Shown here: piece after piece, positions 45,676 through 55,739 of the stretch | Layout: every line of letters starts with the position of its first letter | Numbering within the stretch: the first letter of the stretch is position 1 | DNA from: Actinospineispora eucalypti | GTDB lineage: Bacteria; Actinomycetota; Actinomycetes; Mycobacteriales; Pseudonocardiaceae | DNA length: 64,000 bases | Assembly: GCA_014208095.1 (NCBI GenBank) | Contig: JACHMT010000001.1 | Span: 310,001-374,000, forward strand | Reading direction: 5' to 3' | Translations under genes and position numbers: made by a program | Notes under the pieces: model-generated | What the model saw: only the letters and a program-made list of their open reading frames with translations | Told to the model about the DNA's origin: nothing | Databases searched by the model: none

Positions 45676-45696
45676 GGGGGTGATGTTAAGCGGGCC

Positions 45697-46536
45697 TCAG
45701 ACGGGCTGGTCGCTGACCCGCCAGAGCTGGGAAACCGGGCCGTGCCCGGCGCCCAGCGGGTACGAGTGCTGAACCGCCCGCACGATGTACCGCTTGGCGA
45801 AGGCGACCGCGTCCGGCACCGACCGGCCGCAGGCCAGCGCGGACGCGATGGCCGCCGCCATGGTGTCCCCGCCGCCGTGGGTGTTGCCGGTGTCGAACCT
45901 CGGCCCCGGCAGCTCGACGAACGTGGAGCCGTCGTAGAGCAGGTCCACGCAGTCCTCGTCGGTCTTCATGTGGCCGCCCTTGACCAGCACGTATTTTGGG
46001 CCGAGGGCGTGCAGCGCGCGGGCCGCCTCGTACTGCGCGGCCCGGTCCTGCACGTTCACCTGGACCAGCAGGCGCACCTCGTCCAGGTTCGGCGTGACCA
46101 CGGTGGCGCGCGGGAACAGCAGCGTGCGGAACGCGTCCAGCGCGGCGTCGGCGAGCAGCTGGTCACCGTGCATGGACGCGGCCACCGGGTCGATCACCAG
46201 CGGCGTCTTCCCGGCCGCACCGATCTCCGCCCGGTCGCAAGCGTGCGCAACCGCTTCGATGATCTCCCGCGAGGCCAGCATCCCGGTCTTCGCCGCGCCG
46301 ACCCCGATGTCCCCGGCGACGGCGGCGATCTGGGCCGCCACCGTCTCCGGCGGGATCGGGTGGAAGTCGGTGACCCCGACGGTGTTCTGCACGGTCACCG
46401 CGCACACCGCGAGCATCCCGTGCACCCCGCAGGTGGCGAAGGTGCGCAGGTCGGCAGCGATGCCCGCGCCGCCGCCGGAGTCGGTGCCGGCGATGGTCAG
46501 CGCGGTCGGCGGGGTCAGCCCGATGGTTTTGTCCAC
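45697..46536 (-). CDS. thiD: Hydroxymethylpyrimidine/phosphomethylpyrimidine kinase
   Basis: A 279-residue ribokinase-fold enzyme that phosphorylates HMP and HMP-P to HMP-PP for thiamin synthesis. The N-terminal ALTIAGTDSGGGAGIAADLRTF, the VIDPVAASMHGDQLL segment and the anion-hole DTGNTHGGGDTMAAAIASAL are intact. The GTG start directly follows the thiC stop (TGA then GTG), so it is co-translated and under the same riboswitch. Confidence 0.96.
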   Translation of the reverse strand: MDKTIGLTPPTALTIAGTDSGGGAGIAADLRTFATCGVHGMLAVCAVTVQNTVGVTDFHPIPPETVAAQIAAVAGDIGVGAAKTGMLASREIIEAVAHACDRAEIGAAGKTPLVIDPVAASMHGDQLLADAALDAFRTLLFPRATVVTPNLDEVRLLVQVNVQDRAAQYEAARALHALGPKYVLVKGGHMKTDEDCVDLLYDGSTFVELPGPRFDTGNTHGGGDTMAAAIASALACGRSVPDAVAFAKRYIVRAVQHSYPLGAGHGPVSQLWRVSDQPV

Positions 46537-48300
<1,764 letters not shown>

Positions 48301-48388
48301 ATCTGCAGTTGTGCTCTGACCGTAACCCGGCGCCGCCGATCCCGCCAGACTCGGCGGAATTGTCGGTCCCCCGTGGGAGACTCGCGTC

Positions 48389-48982
48389 ATGACCGCCGCA
48401 CGGTTCGAGCTGCCGCACCCGATGCCTACCCGGCTGCTGACGGTTGCCGAGTACGCCGCGCTCGGGGAGACCGAGTTCGGCTACACCGAGCTGCTGGAAG
48501 GGCGCCTCCTGATGTCTCCGAGCCCTGGTCTGGCGCACAACGACGCCATGGGTGAGCTCTTCGTTGCGATCAAGTCGGCGCTGCCGACGGGGTTTGGGGT
48601 CACCCAGGACCTCGACCTGGATCTCGAGATCAACCCGCCGGACCAGCCAGGTTTCGTCCGCAGGCCCGATCTCATCGTGTTTCACGCCGAGGCGCGGCAG
48701 CGTATCCGGGAACAAGGTGGACTGCTGCGTGCCTCGGACGCGGTGCTTGTCGTGGAGATTGTTTCGCCGAGTTCGAAGCGAACCGATTACCACGATAAGC
48801 GGGGTGATTACGCCGAGGCGGGTGTGCCGTACTACTGGGTCGTGGACCTGGAGCCGCCGGTGAGCTTGCTTGCCTGCCACGAGGCCGGGGAGTTCGGTTA
48901 CGCCGACGACGGCGAGTTCACCGGGATATTCCGCTCCACCCAGCCGTTCCCGTTCGAGTTCGACCTGGACACATTGGTCTGA
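48389..48982 (+). CDS. Uma2 family endonuclease-like protein
   Basis: A 197-residue protein of the Uma2 (DUF820) PD-(D/E)xK superfamily. The pattern YTELLEGRLLMSPSPGLAHN, then RRPDLIVF (Asp), then VVEIVSPSSKRTDYHDKRGDYAEAGVPYYWVVD carries the expected acidic and Lys residues. Such genes are abundant in actinomycetes and cyanobacteria; the biological role is unknown. The ATG at 48389 fits the conserved start. It is a single gene between thiC (divergent) and the protease gene (convergent). Confidence 0.87.
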   Translation: MTAARFELPHPMPTRLLTVAEYAALGETEFGYTELLEGRLLMSPSPGLAHNDAMGELFVAIKSALPTGFGVTQDLDLDLEINPPDQPGFVRRPDLIVFHAEARQRIREQGGLLRASDAVLVVEIVSPSSKRTDYHDKRGDYAEAGVPYYWVVDLEPPVSLLACHEAGEFGYADDGEFTGIFRSTQPFPFEFDLDTLV

Positions 48983-48986
48983 ACGA

Positions 48987-49907
48987 TCAGCCGGCTAGTT
49001 CGGAGGGGACGGCGATTACGTCCACCATCGCCCCGTTGCGCAGCACGGTGACCGGCAGCGCGGTGCCGATCGAGTCGGCGAACAGCTGGCGCTGGATGCC
49101 CTGCGCGTCGGTCACGGGTTGCCGGCCGACGGACAGCACCAGGTCACCGGCGCGCAGGCCGGCGCGGGCGGCCGGGCTGCCCGGCACCACTTCGACCAGG
49201 CGCAACCCCTTCCGCCGCTGGTAGCGCTCGGCCACGGCGGCGGGCACCGGCGCGGGGGTGCCGACCAGGCCCAGGTAGCCGCGGCGGACCCGCCCGTCGG
49301 CGAGCAGCGTGGCCACGATCCGCCGGGTGGTGGAGTTCACCGGCACCGCCAGGCCCAGCCCGACGCCGGCCACGGCGGTGTTGATGCCGACCACCTCGCC
49401 CCGGCCGTTGGCCAGCGCGCCGCCGGAGTTGCCCGGGTTCAGCGCGGCGTCGGTCTGGATCACGTCTTCCACGACGCGGGCGGCGCGGCCGCTGCGCGTG
49501 GGCAGCGAGCGGCCCAGGGCGCTCACCACGCCGGCGGTCACCGATCCGGCCAGGCCCAGGGGGTTGCCCACCGCGACCACCAGCTGCCCGACCACCAACC
49601 GGTCGGCGTCACCCAGGGTAGCCGCCTTCGGGGTGTCGCCCCGGGCGCGCAGCACCGCCAGGTCGGACAGCGGGTCGCCGCCGACCACGTCGAACTCGGT
49701 TTCCGTGCCGTCCGCGAAGGCCGCCTCGCCGCGCTCCGCCGTGCCCACCACGTGCGCGTTCGTCAGGAGTAGCCCGTCATCGGTGAAAACCACCGCCGAG
49801 CCGGCGCCGCTGGCCCGGCCCCGGTTGATCCGCACGGCGGCCACGTGCGGGGTCACCGCCGCCGCGACCGCGGTGACTGTCCGTGAGTAGGCGTCCAGCT
49901 CGTCCAT
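48987..49907 (-). CDS. HtrA-like trypsin-fold serine protease with PDZ domain
   Basis: A 306-residue S1C protease. The catalytic triad is His in LTNAHVVG, Asp in GDPLSDLAVLRA and Ser in NPGNSGGAL. A PDZ domain covers about 215-300 (GLRLVEVVPGSPAARAGLRAGDLVLSVGRQPVTDAQGIQRQL). There is no signal peptide or membrane segment, so unlike most HtrA/DegP proteins it appears cytoplasmic. The ATG at 49907 is the first in frame. It is divergent from the LtrA gene. Confidence 0.9.
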   Translation of the reverse strand: MDELDAYSRTVTAVAAAVTPHVAAVRINRGRASGAGSAVVFTDDGLLLTNAHVVGTAERGEAAFADGTETEFDVVGGDPLSDLAVLRARGDTPKAATLGDADRLVVGQLVVAVGNPLGLAGSVTAGVVSALGRSLPTRSGRAARVVEDVIQTDAALNPGNSGGALANGRGEVVGINTAVAGVGLGLAVPVNSTTRRIVATLLADGRVRRGYLGLVGTPAPVPAAVAERYQRRKGLRLVEVVPGSPAARAGLRAGDLVLSVGRQPVTDAQGIQRQLFADSIGTALPVTVLRNGAMVDVIAVPSELAG

Positions 49908-49957
49908 CTCGGCCTCGCCTCCGGGAATTACATCATTACATCAATGAACGCGCGATG

Positions 49958-49977
49958 CCGGAACCGTGTTCCGGAAC
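49958..49977. promoter_or_regulatory. Palindromic site between the protease and LtrA genes
   Basis: A perfect 7-bp inverted repeat CCGGAAC-cgt-GTTCCGG is followed by, and overlaps, the self-palindrome GTTCCGGAAC. It lies 23-42 nt before the LtrA ATG and 50-70 nt before the protease start, so it could serve either promoter. Confidence 0.5.
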
Positions 49978-49999
49978 GGATCAAGGGCATGATGCGGGC

Positions 50000-51145
50000 A
50001 TGACCGGGAATTGGGTGCGGCCGATGCTCGCGCGGGAGCGCACCGAGGAGCACCGGACGGCCACCGCGCTGGAGCTGTTTTTCGACCTGTGTTTCGTGGT
50101 CGCCGTGGCCCTGGCCGCTTCCGGGCTGCACCACGCGCTGACCGAGGCCCACGTGGGTGCCGGCGTGCTGGGCTACCTCATGGTGGTCTTCGCCATCTGG
50201 TGGGCCTGGAACAACTTCACCGCGTTCGCCTCGGCCTACGACAACGACGACGGGCTGTACCGGCTGACCACGCTGGTGCAGATCGTCGGGGCGCTGGTGC
50301 TGGCCGCCGGCGTGCCGGCCGCGCTGGAAAAGCGGGACCTCCTGGTCGTCACCGCCGGCTACGTGATCATGCGGCTGGCCATGGTGGCGCAGTGGTTGCG
50401 CGCCGCCCGCAGCGATCCGCCCCGCCGGGCCACCGCGCTGCGCTTCGCCGCCGGCATCACCGCTGTCCAGGTCGGCTGGGTGCTGCGGCTGGCGCTGCCC
50501 GGGGCCTGGGGGGTGGCTGGGTTCGTGGTGCTGGCGCTGGCCGAGATGGCCGTACCGGTCTGGGCCGAGCGGGTCGAGCCGACCACCTGGCATCCGGAGC
50601 ACCTGGCCGAGCGGTACAGCCTGTTCACCCTGATCGTGCTGGGCGAGGTGGTGCTCGCCTCGACCTCGGCGATCCAGCACAGCCTGGCCGACGGTGAGCA
50701 CCTCGGCACGCTGCTCGGGCTGGCCGCCGCCGGGGTCGTGATCGTGTTCGCGATGTGGTGGCTGTACTTCGACCGCCCGGCGCCGCGCGCCCTCGACTCG
50801 CTGTCCGCCGCGTTGCCCTGGGCGTACGGCCACTATCCGGTGTTCGCGGCGGTGGCCGCCGTCGGCGCGGGGCTGGAGGTCGCGGTGGACTTCGACACCG
50901 GGCAGACCACGCTCACCCCGATGGCCGCCGGTTGGGCGACGGCCGTGCCGGTGGCCGTGTACGTGCTGGTCGTGTGGCTTCTGCGGATCCGGGGCGGGGT
51001 CATGCCGGCCTGGTTGAACGCGTCCTACCCGGTGGTCGCGCTGCTGGTGCTGGCCAGCCCGTTCAGCCACGCGCCGATCCACGTGACCGCGGTGCTGCTG
51101 GCCGCGCTCGTCACCGCCCGCTCGCTGGGTCAGCGGCGGGGCTAG
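50000..51145 (+). CDS. Low temperature requirement protein A family
   Basis: A 381-residue membrane protein of the LtrA family with about ten hydrophobic segments. The signature [20 protein letters not shown] at residues 20-40 and [15 protein letters not shown] near 210 are typical. LtrA was named from a Listeria cold-growth mutant; the molecular function is not known. The ATG at 50000 is the first plausible start; the frame runs on upstream into the protease gene. The 3' end overlaps def by 35 nt. Confidence 0.87.
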   Translation: MTGNWVRPMLARERTEEHRTATALELFFDLCFVVAVALAASGLHHALTEAHVGAGVLGYLMVVFAIWWAWNNFTAFASAYDNDDGLYRLTTLVQIVGALVLAAGVPAALEKRDLLVVTAGYVIMRLAMVAQWLRAARSDPPRRATALRFAAGITAVQVGWVLRLALPGAWGVAGFVVLALAEMAVPVWAERVEPTTWHPEHLAERYSLFTLIVLGEVVLASTSAIQHSLADGEHLGTLLGLAAAGVVIVFAMWWLYFDRPAPRALDSLSAALPWAYGHYPVFAAVAAVGAGLEVAVDFDTGQTTLTPMAAGWATAVPVAVYVLVVWLLRIRGGVMPAWLNASYPVVALLVLASPFSHAPIHVTAVLLAALVTARSLGQRRG

Positions 51146-51698
51146 CCGGTTCCGGGGTCCAGGACAGGCCGGGGACGCCCCAGCCCTCCTTCTTCAGCAT
51201 CTTGCGGGCGGCGCGCTGGTTGCGGCCGATCAGCCGGTCGACGTAGATCGTGCCGTCCAGGTGGTCGGTCTCGTGCTGCAGGCAGCGGGCGAAGAAGCCG
51301 TGGCCGGACTCCTCGACCGGGTTGCCGTCCAGGTCGACGCCGGTGACCTTGGCCCACTCCGCCCGGCCGGTGGGGTAGTGCTCGCCGGGCACGGACAGGC
51401 AGCCCTCCAGGTCCTCGTCCGGGTCGGGCATGGTCTCCGGGCGCTCGGAGGTTTCCAGCACCGGGTTCACCACCACGCCCCGGCGCATCTCGCCGGTGGT
51501 CTCGTCCGGGCAGTCGTAGACGAAAACCCGCAGGTCCACGCCCACCTGGTTGGCCGCCAGCCCGACCCCGTCGGCGGCGGCCATGGTGTCGAACATGTCC
51601 GCGACCAGCGTGCGCAGCTCGTCGTCGAACTCGGTGACCGGGCGAGTGGGGTTGTGCAAAACCGGGTCGCCGATGATGCGAATGGGTCGGACTGCCAT
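51111..51698 (-). CDS. def: Peptide deformylase
   Basis: A 195-residue metalloenzyme that removes the N-terminal formyl group from nascent proteins. Motif 1 [10 protein letters not shown], motif 2 EGCLS (Cys ligand) and motif 3 QHETDHLDG (HExxH-type) are all intact. The ATG at 51698 starts the conserved [14 protein letters not shown]. The frame stays open upstream through the three 51-bp repeats, which would add a 17-residue repeated peptide, but that extension is not conserved coding sequence and I exclude it. Confidence 0.96.
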   Translation of the reverse strand: MAVRPIRIIGDPVLHNPTRPVTEFDDELRTLVADMFDTMAAADGVGLAANQVGVDLRVFVYDCPDETTGEMRRGVVVNPVLETSERPETMPDPDEDLEGCLSVPGEHYPTGRAEWAKVTGVDLDGNPVEESGHGFFARCLQHETDHLDGTIYVDRLIGRNQRAARKMLKKEGWGVPGLSWTPEPASPAADPASGR

Positions 51699-51715
51699 GG
51701 CCTCGACCCTATCCA

Positions 51716-51866
51716 GCGCGGAACGCGCTGCCGAGCGCGCGCCCAGTTCGGCGCGCGCGGGAGACACCGCGGAACGCGCTGCCGAGCGCGCGCCCAGTTC
51801 GGCGCGCGCGGGAGACACCGCGGAACGCGCTGCCGAGCGCGCGCCCAGTTCGGCGCGCGCCGACGA
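51716..51866. repeat. 51-bp GC-rich tandem repeat (3 copies)
   Basis: Three almost identical tandem copies with a 51-nt period, immediately upstream of def. Each holds GCGGAACGCGCTGCCGAG followed by a perfect 9-bp hairpin GCGCGCGCC-cagttc-GGCGCGCGC and, in the first two, GGGAGACAC. A fourth copy is at 32657. The period is a multiple of three, so all frames stay open through it. The rest of 51699-52018 is promoter sequence. Confidence 0.95.
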
Positions 51867-51939
51867 TACGGCGCCGGTTGGCCAGCGGTAGGGTTTGCCC
51901 GCTCGAGGCACCAGGTGGCGTGTTGGTTGCCTCGCATGG

Positions 51940-51960
51940 TGTAATAGCGCCCGAATTACA
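51940..51960. promoter_or_regulatory. Inverted repeat upstream of the DUF3263 gene
   Basis: TGTAAT and ATTACA form a 6-bp inverted repeat with a 9-nt spacer, about 60 nt before the DUF3263 start in an AT-rich patch. It could be an operator for that gene; no regulator is indicated. Confidence 0.45.
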
Positions 51961-52018
51961 TGGGTGTTGTTACAGTGGTGTTGTTTTGGGGCAGAGTCCG
52001 ACAGGTCGAGGAGCGCGT

Positions 52019-52294
52019 ATGAACTCCGTCGAGACGTTGGCCGAGCTTGACCGCCGCGAGCACGAGATCCTGGCATTCGAGGCCCGCTGGTGGAAATACG
52101 CGGGCGCCAAGGAACAGGCGGTCCGCGAGCTCTTCAACCTCTCCCCGACCCGCTACTACCAGATTCTCAACGCCCTGTTGGAGAAGCCCGCCGCGCTGTC
52201 GGTTGACCCGATGCTGGTCAAACGGCTGCGCCGGCTGCGGGTGAGCCGCAAGCGCACCCGCGCCGCGGCCCGATTCGGCATGCAGGCCCGGTGA
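52019..52294 (+). CDS. DUF3263 family protein
   Basis: A 91-residue protein: [65 protein letters not shown]. This is the actinobacterial DUF3263 family, whose middle looks like a helix-turn-helix and whose tail is strongly basic, so DNA binding is likely (inference). The ATG at 52019 follows CGAGGAGCG. The stop overlaps the GTG of the LytR_C gene (GTGA), a pairing conserved in many actinobacteria. Confidence 0.87.
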   Translation: MNSVETLAELDRREHEILAFEARWWKYAGAKEQAVRELFNLSPTRYYQILNALLEKPAALSVDPMLVKRLRRLRVSRKRTRAAARFGMQAR

Positions 52295-53250
52295 CCCAAA
52301 CCCCCATGAACCAGGACTACTCGGACGAGGACCTCGCCGAGCCGGACGAGCACGCCGGCTACGGCGGCGGTGGCGCCTCGCCGCTGCGGCTGGCCGGGTA
52401 CGCGCTGCTCGGCGTCGCGGCCGTGGCGGCCGTGGTCGGCCTCGTCTCGCTGGCCGGTGGCGGCGACGCACCCACTCCCAACGCCGCCCCCGCGCCCAGC
52501 CAGGCCGCTCCCGCTCCTGAGGCTCCGGCGCCCGGTGCTCCTGCTCCGGGGGCGCCGGCCGGTGCCGCTCCTGGCGCGCCGGTCCCCGGTGCCCCGGCTC
52601 CGGGCGCTCCGGTTCCCGGTGCGCAGGTTCCCGGTGCGCCCGATCCAGGTGCGCAGGTCCCCGGTGCTCCGGCTCCGGTCCCGGGTGCTCCGGCTCCGGC
52701 TCCGGGTGCTCCGGCTCCGGGTGCTCCGGCCCCGGGTGCCCCCGCTCCTGGCGTTCCCGCGCCCGGACCGCAAGCTCCGGCCGCGCCTCCGGGCGCTCAG
52801 GCCGTCCCCGCCCCGGGCGCTCCCGCCCCTGGCGTTACCGCCCCGGGTGCTCCGGCGCCCGGCGCTCCGGCAACGGCGACTCCACCGGCCGCCGCTCCCC
52901 AGCCACAGAAGCCGTTGCCGGGCGCCGGGCTGCCGCCCGAGAACGAGGCCCCGACCGAGCTGGTCAAGGCCCCGATCCGGGTTTACAACAACAGCCTGAT
53001 CAAGAACTTGGCCGAGCGGGCCGCCGGGGAGTTCCGGGACTCCGGCTGGACGGTCACCGAGGTGGGCAACTACGCCCAGGGCAACATCGCGACCAGCACC
53101 GTCTACTACCGCGCCGGAACCAGTGAGCAGGCCGCCGCCCGCTCCCTGGCCAGCAGCTTCGGCATGCGCGCCGAACCACGCTTCGCCGGCATCGCCGACG
53201 CCTCACCCGGCCTGATCGTCATCCTCACCAAGGACTTCCAACGCCGCTGA
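52291..53250 (+). CDS. LytR C-terminal domain protein with Pro-rich linker
   Basis: A 319-residue membrane-anchored protein. It has a short cytoplasmic N-terminus, one membrane segment (LAGYALLGVAAVAAVVGLVSLAGG, about 32-55), and a roughly 150-residue extracellular spacer of PGAPAP/PGAPVP repeats. A C-terminal LytR_C domain follows (IRVYNNSLIKNLAERAAGEFRDSGWTVTEVGNYA ... VYYRAGTSEQAAARSLASSFG). LytR_C domains occur in cell-wall proteins. The GTG start overlaps the DUF3263 stop. The DNA of the spacer (about 52500-52880) is itself repetitive and could vary in copy number. Confidence 0.88.
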   Translation: MTQTPMNQDYSDEDLAEPDEHAGYGGGGASPLRLAGYALLGVAAVAAVVGLVSLAGGGDAPTPNAAPAPSQAAPAPEAPAPGAPAPGAPAGAAPGAPVPGAPAPGAPVPGAQVPGAPDPGAQVPGAPAPVPGAPAPAPGAPAPGAPAPGAPAPGVPAPGPQAPAAPPGAQAVPAPGAPAPGVTAPGAPAPGAPATATPPAAAPQPQKPLPGAGLPPENEAPTELVKAPIRVYNNSLIKNLAERAAGEFRDSGWTVTEVGNYAQGNIATSTVYYRAGTSEQAAARSLASSFGMRAEPRFAGIADASPGLIVILTKDFQRR

Positions 53251-53586
53251 CGCCGCGCCGGCGGTGATCGGGCTTGATCGCCAGTCCCATCACGTACCAC
53301 TCGTGAAACACAAGTGACGCGAGGGACGTGCCCGACCTCGGGTTCATGGTCATGTCGCAGCCAGAGACGTTTCCAGTCGGCAAAACGTCTCTCACCGCTA
53401 CCTGACCATGAAACGCCCCCGACCGACCAACCGCCACGGGCGGCACCCCAGCGCCTGGCACGTTCGCCGACTGAACAGCCTCAAATGGCGGCTGATTCGC
53501 CAGAGACGACGATCATCCAACGGCACTCCAGGCCAGGTCGCCAAAGACCACCGCCCGGGCCGGACCGGGCGCGCCGAACAGGCCGG
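53251..53586. other. Convergent intergenic region with nested inverted repeats
   Basis: 336 nt without a supported gene between convergent genes. It contains two nested perfect 10-bp inverted repeats: an outer pair TTCATGGTCA/TGACCATGAA (53343-53352, 53403-53412) and an inner pair AGAGACGTTT/AAACGTCTCT (53363-53372, 53383-53392). A terminator is expected here, but the inner stem is unusually AT-rich for one. A 60-codon basic frame at 53408-53590 is not convincing as a gene. Confidence 0.6.
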
Positions 53587-54609
53587 CTAGCGGGGGCGGC
53601 GGATCTTGCGCAGGCCCAGTCGGCCGCTGCGGCGGCGGCTGCGCCAGGAACCCAGGCCGGCGGGCGAACCGTCGCCGGGGCGTTCGGCCGGGGGCGGGGT
53701 GAGTGCCTCGGTCTGGCCGTTGGCGGCACCGTTCTCCCGGCGGCGGCGCGGGTAGTTGAGGGCGGCCGCACGGGCCTTGGCCGCACCGGCGACCCGGCGG
53801 CGCAGGGGTGGGCGCCGACCCAGGGGCCGGGTGGCGCGCACCGCCGCGCGGCGCTGCCGCGCGGCGACGTACCACGCCTCGGGATGCCGGGCCAACCACC
53901 GGTACCGGTAGACCGCGTACGGCAGGTGCGCCAGGTACAGCAGCACGGCTAGGGCCAGGGCCAGGAACGGCACGGTGATCAGCAGCGCCGCCGCCAGGCA
54001 GACCAGCACGAGCAGCGGCGCGATCAGGCTGGCCGGCACCCGCACGGTCTTGAAGGAGAGGGTGCGCAGCCGGCTGATCATCAGTGCGCCGACCAGCAGC
54101 AGCCACACCCCGACCACCACCGGCGAGGACCACGGGCCCGGTCCGATCTGCAGCTCGATGAGCAGCGGGGTGACCGCGAGCAGCGCGGCGGCCGGGGCCG
54201 GAACGCCGACGAAGAACTCCTTGTCGTACGGCGGCTGCTCGTTCGAGTCCAGCAGGGTGTTGAACCGGGCCAGGCGCAGCGCCGCGCACACCGCGAACAC
54301 CAGCGCGACCACCCAGCCGAACCGGTTCCCCTCCAGCCGCCAGATGAACACCAGCAGCGCCGGGGACACCCCGAACGAGACGCAGTCGGCCAGCGAGTCC
54401 AGCTCGGCGCCCATCTTGCTGGTGGCGTCGAGCAGCCGGGCGATCCGGCCGTCCAAGGCGTCCAGGATGGCCGCCACGGTGAGCGCGGCGATGCTCAGCT
54501 CGTACCGCTGCGAGAGGGCGAACTGCACCGCGGAGAGCCCGGCGCACAGCGCCAGCACGGTGATCGCGTTCGGCAGCAGCCGGACGCCTCGGGATGCGTT
54601 CACGGCCAT
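53587..54609 (-). CDS. pssA: CDP-diacylglycerol-serine O-phosphatidyltransferase
   Basis: A 340-residue membrane enzyme that makes phosphatidylserine. The CDP-alcohol phosphatidyltransferase motif (DxxDGxxAR ... GxxxDxxxD) runs from Asp50 to Asp75, with several hydrophobic helices after it to about residue 235. The last 100 residues are strongly basic and hydrophilic, a longer tail than in many family members. The ATG at 54609 is 10 nt after the psd stop, so psd and pssA form one operon. Confidence 0.94.
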   Translation of the reverse strand: MAVNASRGVRLLPNAITVLALCAGLSAVQFALSQRYELSIAALTVAAILDALDGRIARLLDATSKMGAELDSLADCVSFGVSPALLVFIWRLEGNRFGWVVALVFAVCAALRLARFNTLLDSNEQPPYDKEFFVGVPAPAAALLAVTPLLIELQIGPGPWSSPVVVGVWLLLVGALMISRLRTLSFKTVRVPASLIAPLLVLVCLAAALLITVPFLALALAVLLYLAHLPYAVYRYRWLARHPEAWYVAARQRRAAVRATRPLGRRPPLRRRVAGAAKARAAALNYPRRRRENGAANGQTEALTPPPAERPGDGSPAGLGSWRSRRRSGRLGLRKIRRPR

Positions 54610-54619
54610 TTTGCCCGCC

Positions 54620-55342
54620 TCAGCTGCCGTTCCGGTCCAGTTCGGCGATCACCGTCTCGCCACCGATGGTGCGTTGTCCAGGAGAAACCAGCACCCGCGC
54701 GCCGGGCGGCAGGTACGTGTCGACCCGGGAACCGAACCGGATCAGCCCGTAGGTCTCCCCGGCGGCCACCTCGGACCCCTCGTTGACCTGGCAGACGATC
54801 CGCCGGGCCAGCAGCCCGGCGATCTGCACCACGCCGATCCGTTCCGGCCCATCGGCCAGGCGCAGCAGCAGCGAGTTGCGCTCGTTGTCCTCGCTGGCCT
54901 TGTCCAGGTCGGCGGAGAGGAACTTGCCGGGCCGGTAGACGACCCGTTCCACCCGCCCGTCGCTGGGGATGCGCTGCACGTGCACATCCAGCACCGACAG
55001 GAACACGCTGACCCTCGGCAGCTTCTCCTCGGGCAGGCCCAGCTCGGCGGGCGGCAGGGCGTGGTCGACCAGCGCCACGGTGCCGTCGGCCGGGGCGAGC
55101 AGCGCGCCCGGCCGGTCCGGCGCGACCCGGGTGGGCTCGCGGAAGAACGCGGCCACGGCGGCGGTGGCGGCCAGCCCGAGCAGCGTGCCGCGCCCGGTGA
55201 TCGCGCGCAGCAGCAGCGCGGCGGCGCCCACGCCGGCCACGACGGGACGGCCACCGGGGTGCATCGGAGGAATGGCGGAGCGGATCAGACCGGCGATGTG
55301 CGCCAGGTCCGGCGCGTTCGACGGCGAGTCTGGTGCGTCCAT
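54620..55342 (-). CDS. psd: Phosphatidylserine decarboxylase
   Basis: A 240-residue pyruvoyl enzyme converting phosphatidylserine to phosphatidylethanolamine. The core has FFREPTRVAPDRPGALLAPADG, SVFLSVLDVHVQRIPSDG (His) and the self-cleavage site Gly-Ser in LIRFGSRVD, which yields the pyruvoyl group. The ATG at 55342 starts MDAPDSPS; the frame extends to 55390 without a better site. It is first in psd-pssA, with a terminator-like hairpin only 60 nt upstream of its start. Confidence 0.94.
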   Translation of the reverse strand: MDAPDSPSNAPDLAHIAGLIRSAIPPMHPGGRPVVAGVGAAALLLRAITGRGTLLGLAATAAVAAFFREPTRVAPDRPGALLAPADGTVALVDHALPPAELGLPEEKLPRVSVFLSVLDVHVQRIPSDGRVERVVYRPGKFLSADLDKASEDNERNSLLLRLADGPERIGVVQIAGLLARRIVCQVNEGSEVAAGETYGLIRFGSRVDTYLPPGARVLVSPGQRTIGGETVIAELDRNGS

Positions 55343-55400
55343 GAAGGTGAGTCGAGTCCTCTGCGGGGCCGGGTGCGGGGCGGTGCACACGCTACGCGGG

Positions 55401-55446
55401 AATTAAAAGGCCGGGGCCGTCATCCCCCGAGACGACGACCCCGGCC
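55401..55446 (-). terminator. Intrinsic terminator or attenuator upstream of psd
   Basis: On the minus strand GGCCGGGG ... CCCCGGCC forms an 8-bp stem followed directly by TTTTAATT, the classic intrinsic form. It ends about 60 nt before the psd ATG. It either stops read-through from moeA or acts as an attenuator in a longer psd leader. Confidence 0.75.
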
Positions 55447-55739
55447 GTGGAACCGCTCGTCCGCTCCCCAGCGACAAGCGGTAGGTCCGTGTGGTGGTGT
55501 ATTACCCACCGTGGCTCAAAGTATTCCCGAGCGCCCGCTCGGTGGTCCAGAGAAACGGCGGAAACTCCGCTGTACATGGACCGTTCGGACGAACGCTTAC
55601 ATCTATGGTGACGCGCCACGCCGCCCAGATGTTGCATGGAGGTGGTGTGACCTTCGTCACACTCGATGAAATTACTGGTAGTGACGCTGCGTTGAGGTGG
55701 CGAGACCTGCGTCGGCGTGTCCGATTCACTCGATCAGCG
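55447..55739. promoter_or_regulatory. Gap between psd and moeA
   Basis: 293 nt without a convincing gene. It holds the CRP-type site at 55646 and is less GC-rich than its neighbours. A plus-strand frame starting at the GTG 55647 has an upstream GGAGG but runs antisense into moeA, so I do not call it. Confidence 0.5.
55646..55661. promoter_or_regulatory. CRP/FNR-family binding site
   Basis: TGTGA-CCTTCG-TCACA matches the CRP half-sites TGTGA and TCACA exactly with a 6-nt spacer; the flanking G and C extend it to a perfect 7-bp inverted repeat. It lies about 300 nt upstream of psd, beyond the terminator, and 79 nt downstream of the moeA stop. Confidence 0.65.

Noticed and set aside
51699..52076. 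N-terminal extension of def through the 51-bp repeats
   Set aside because: The frame stays open only because the repeat length is a multiple of three; the conserved deformylase start is at 51698.
52500..52880. Possible recent DNA repeat expansion as a mobile element
   Set aside because: The repeats encode a continuous PGAPAP-type Pro-rich spacer of a membrane protein, so protein-level repetition explains them.
53408..53590. 60-residue basic frame in the pssA/LytR_C gap
   Set aside because: No ribosome-binding site, no recognisable motif, and the start lies in the outer arm of a nested inverted repeat; more likely non-coding.
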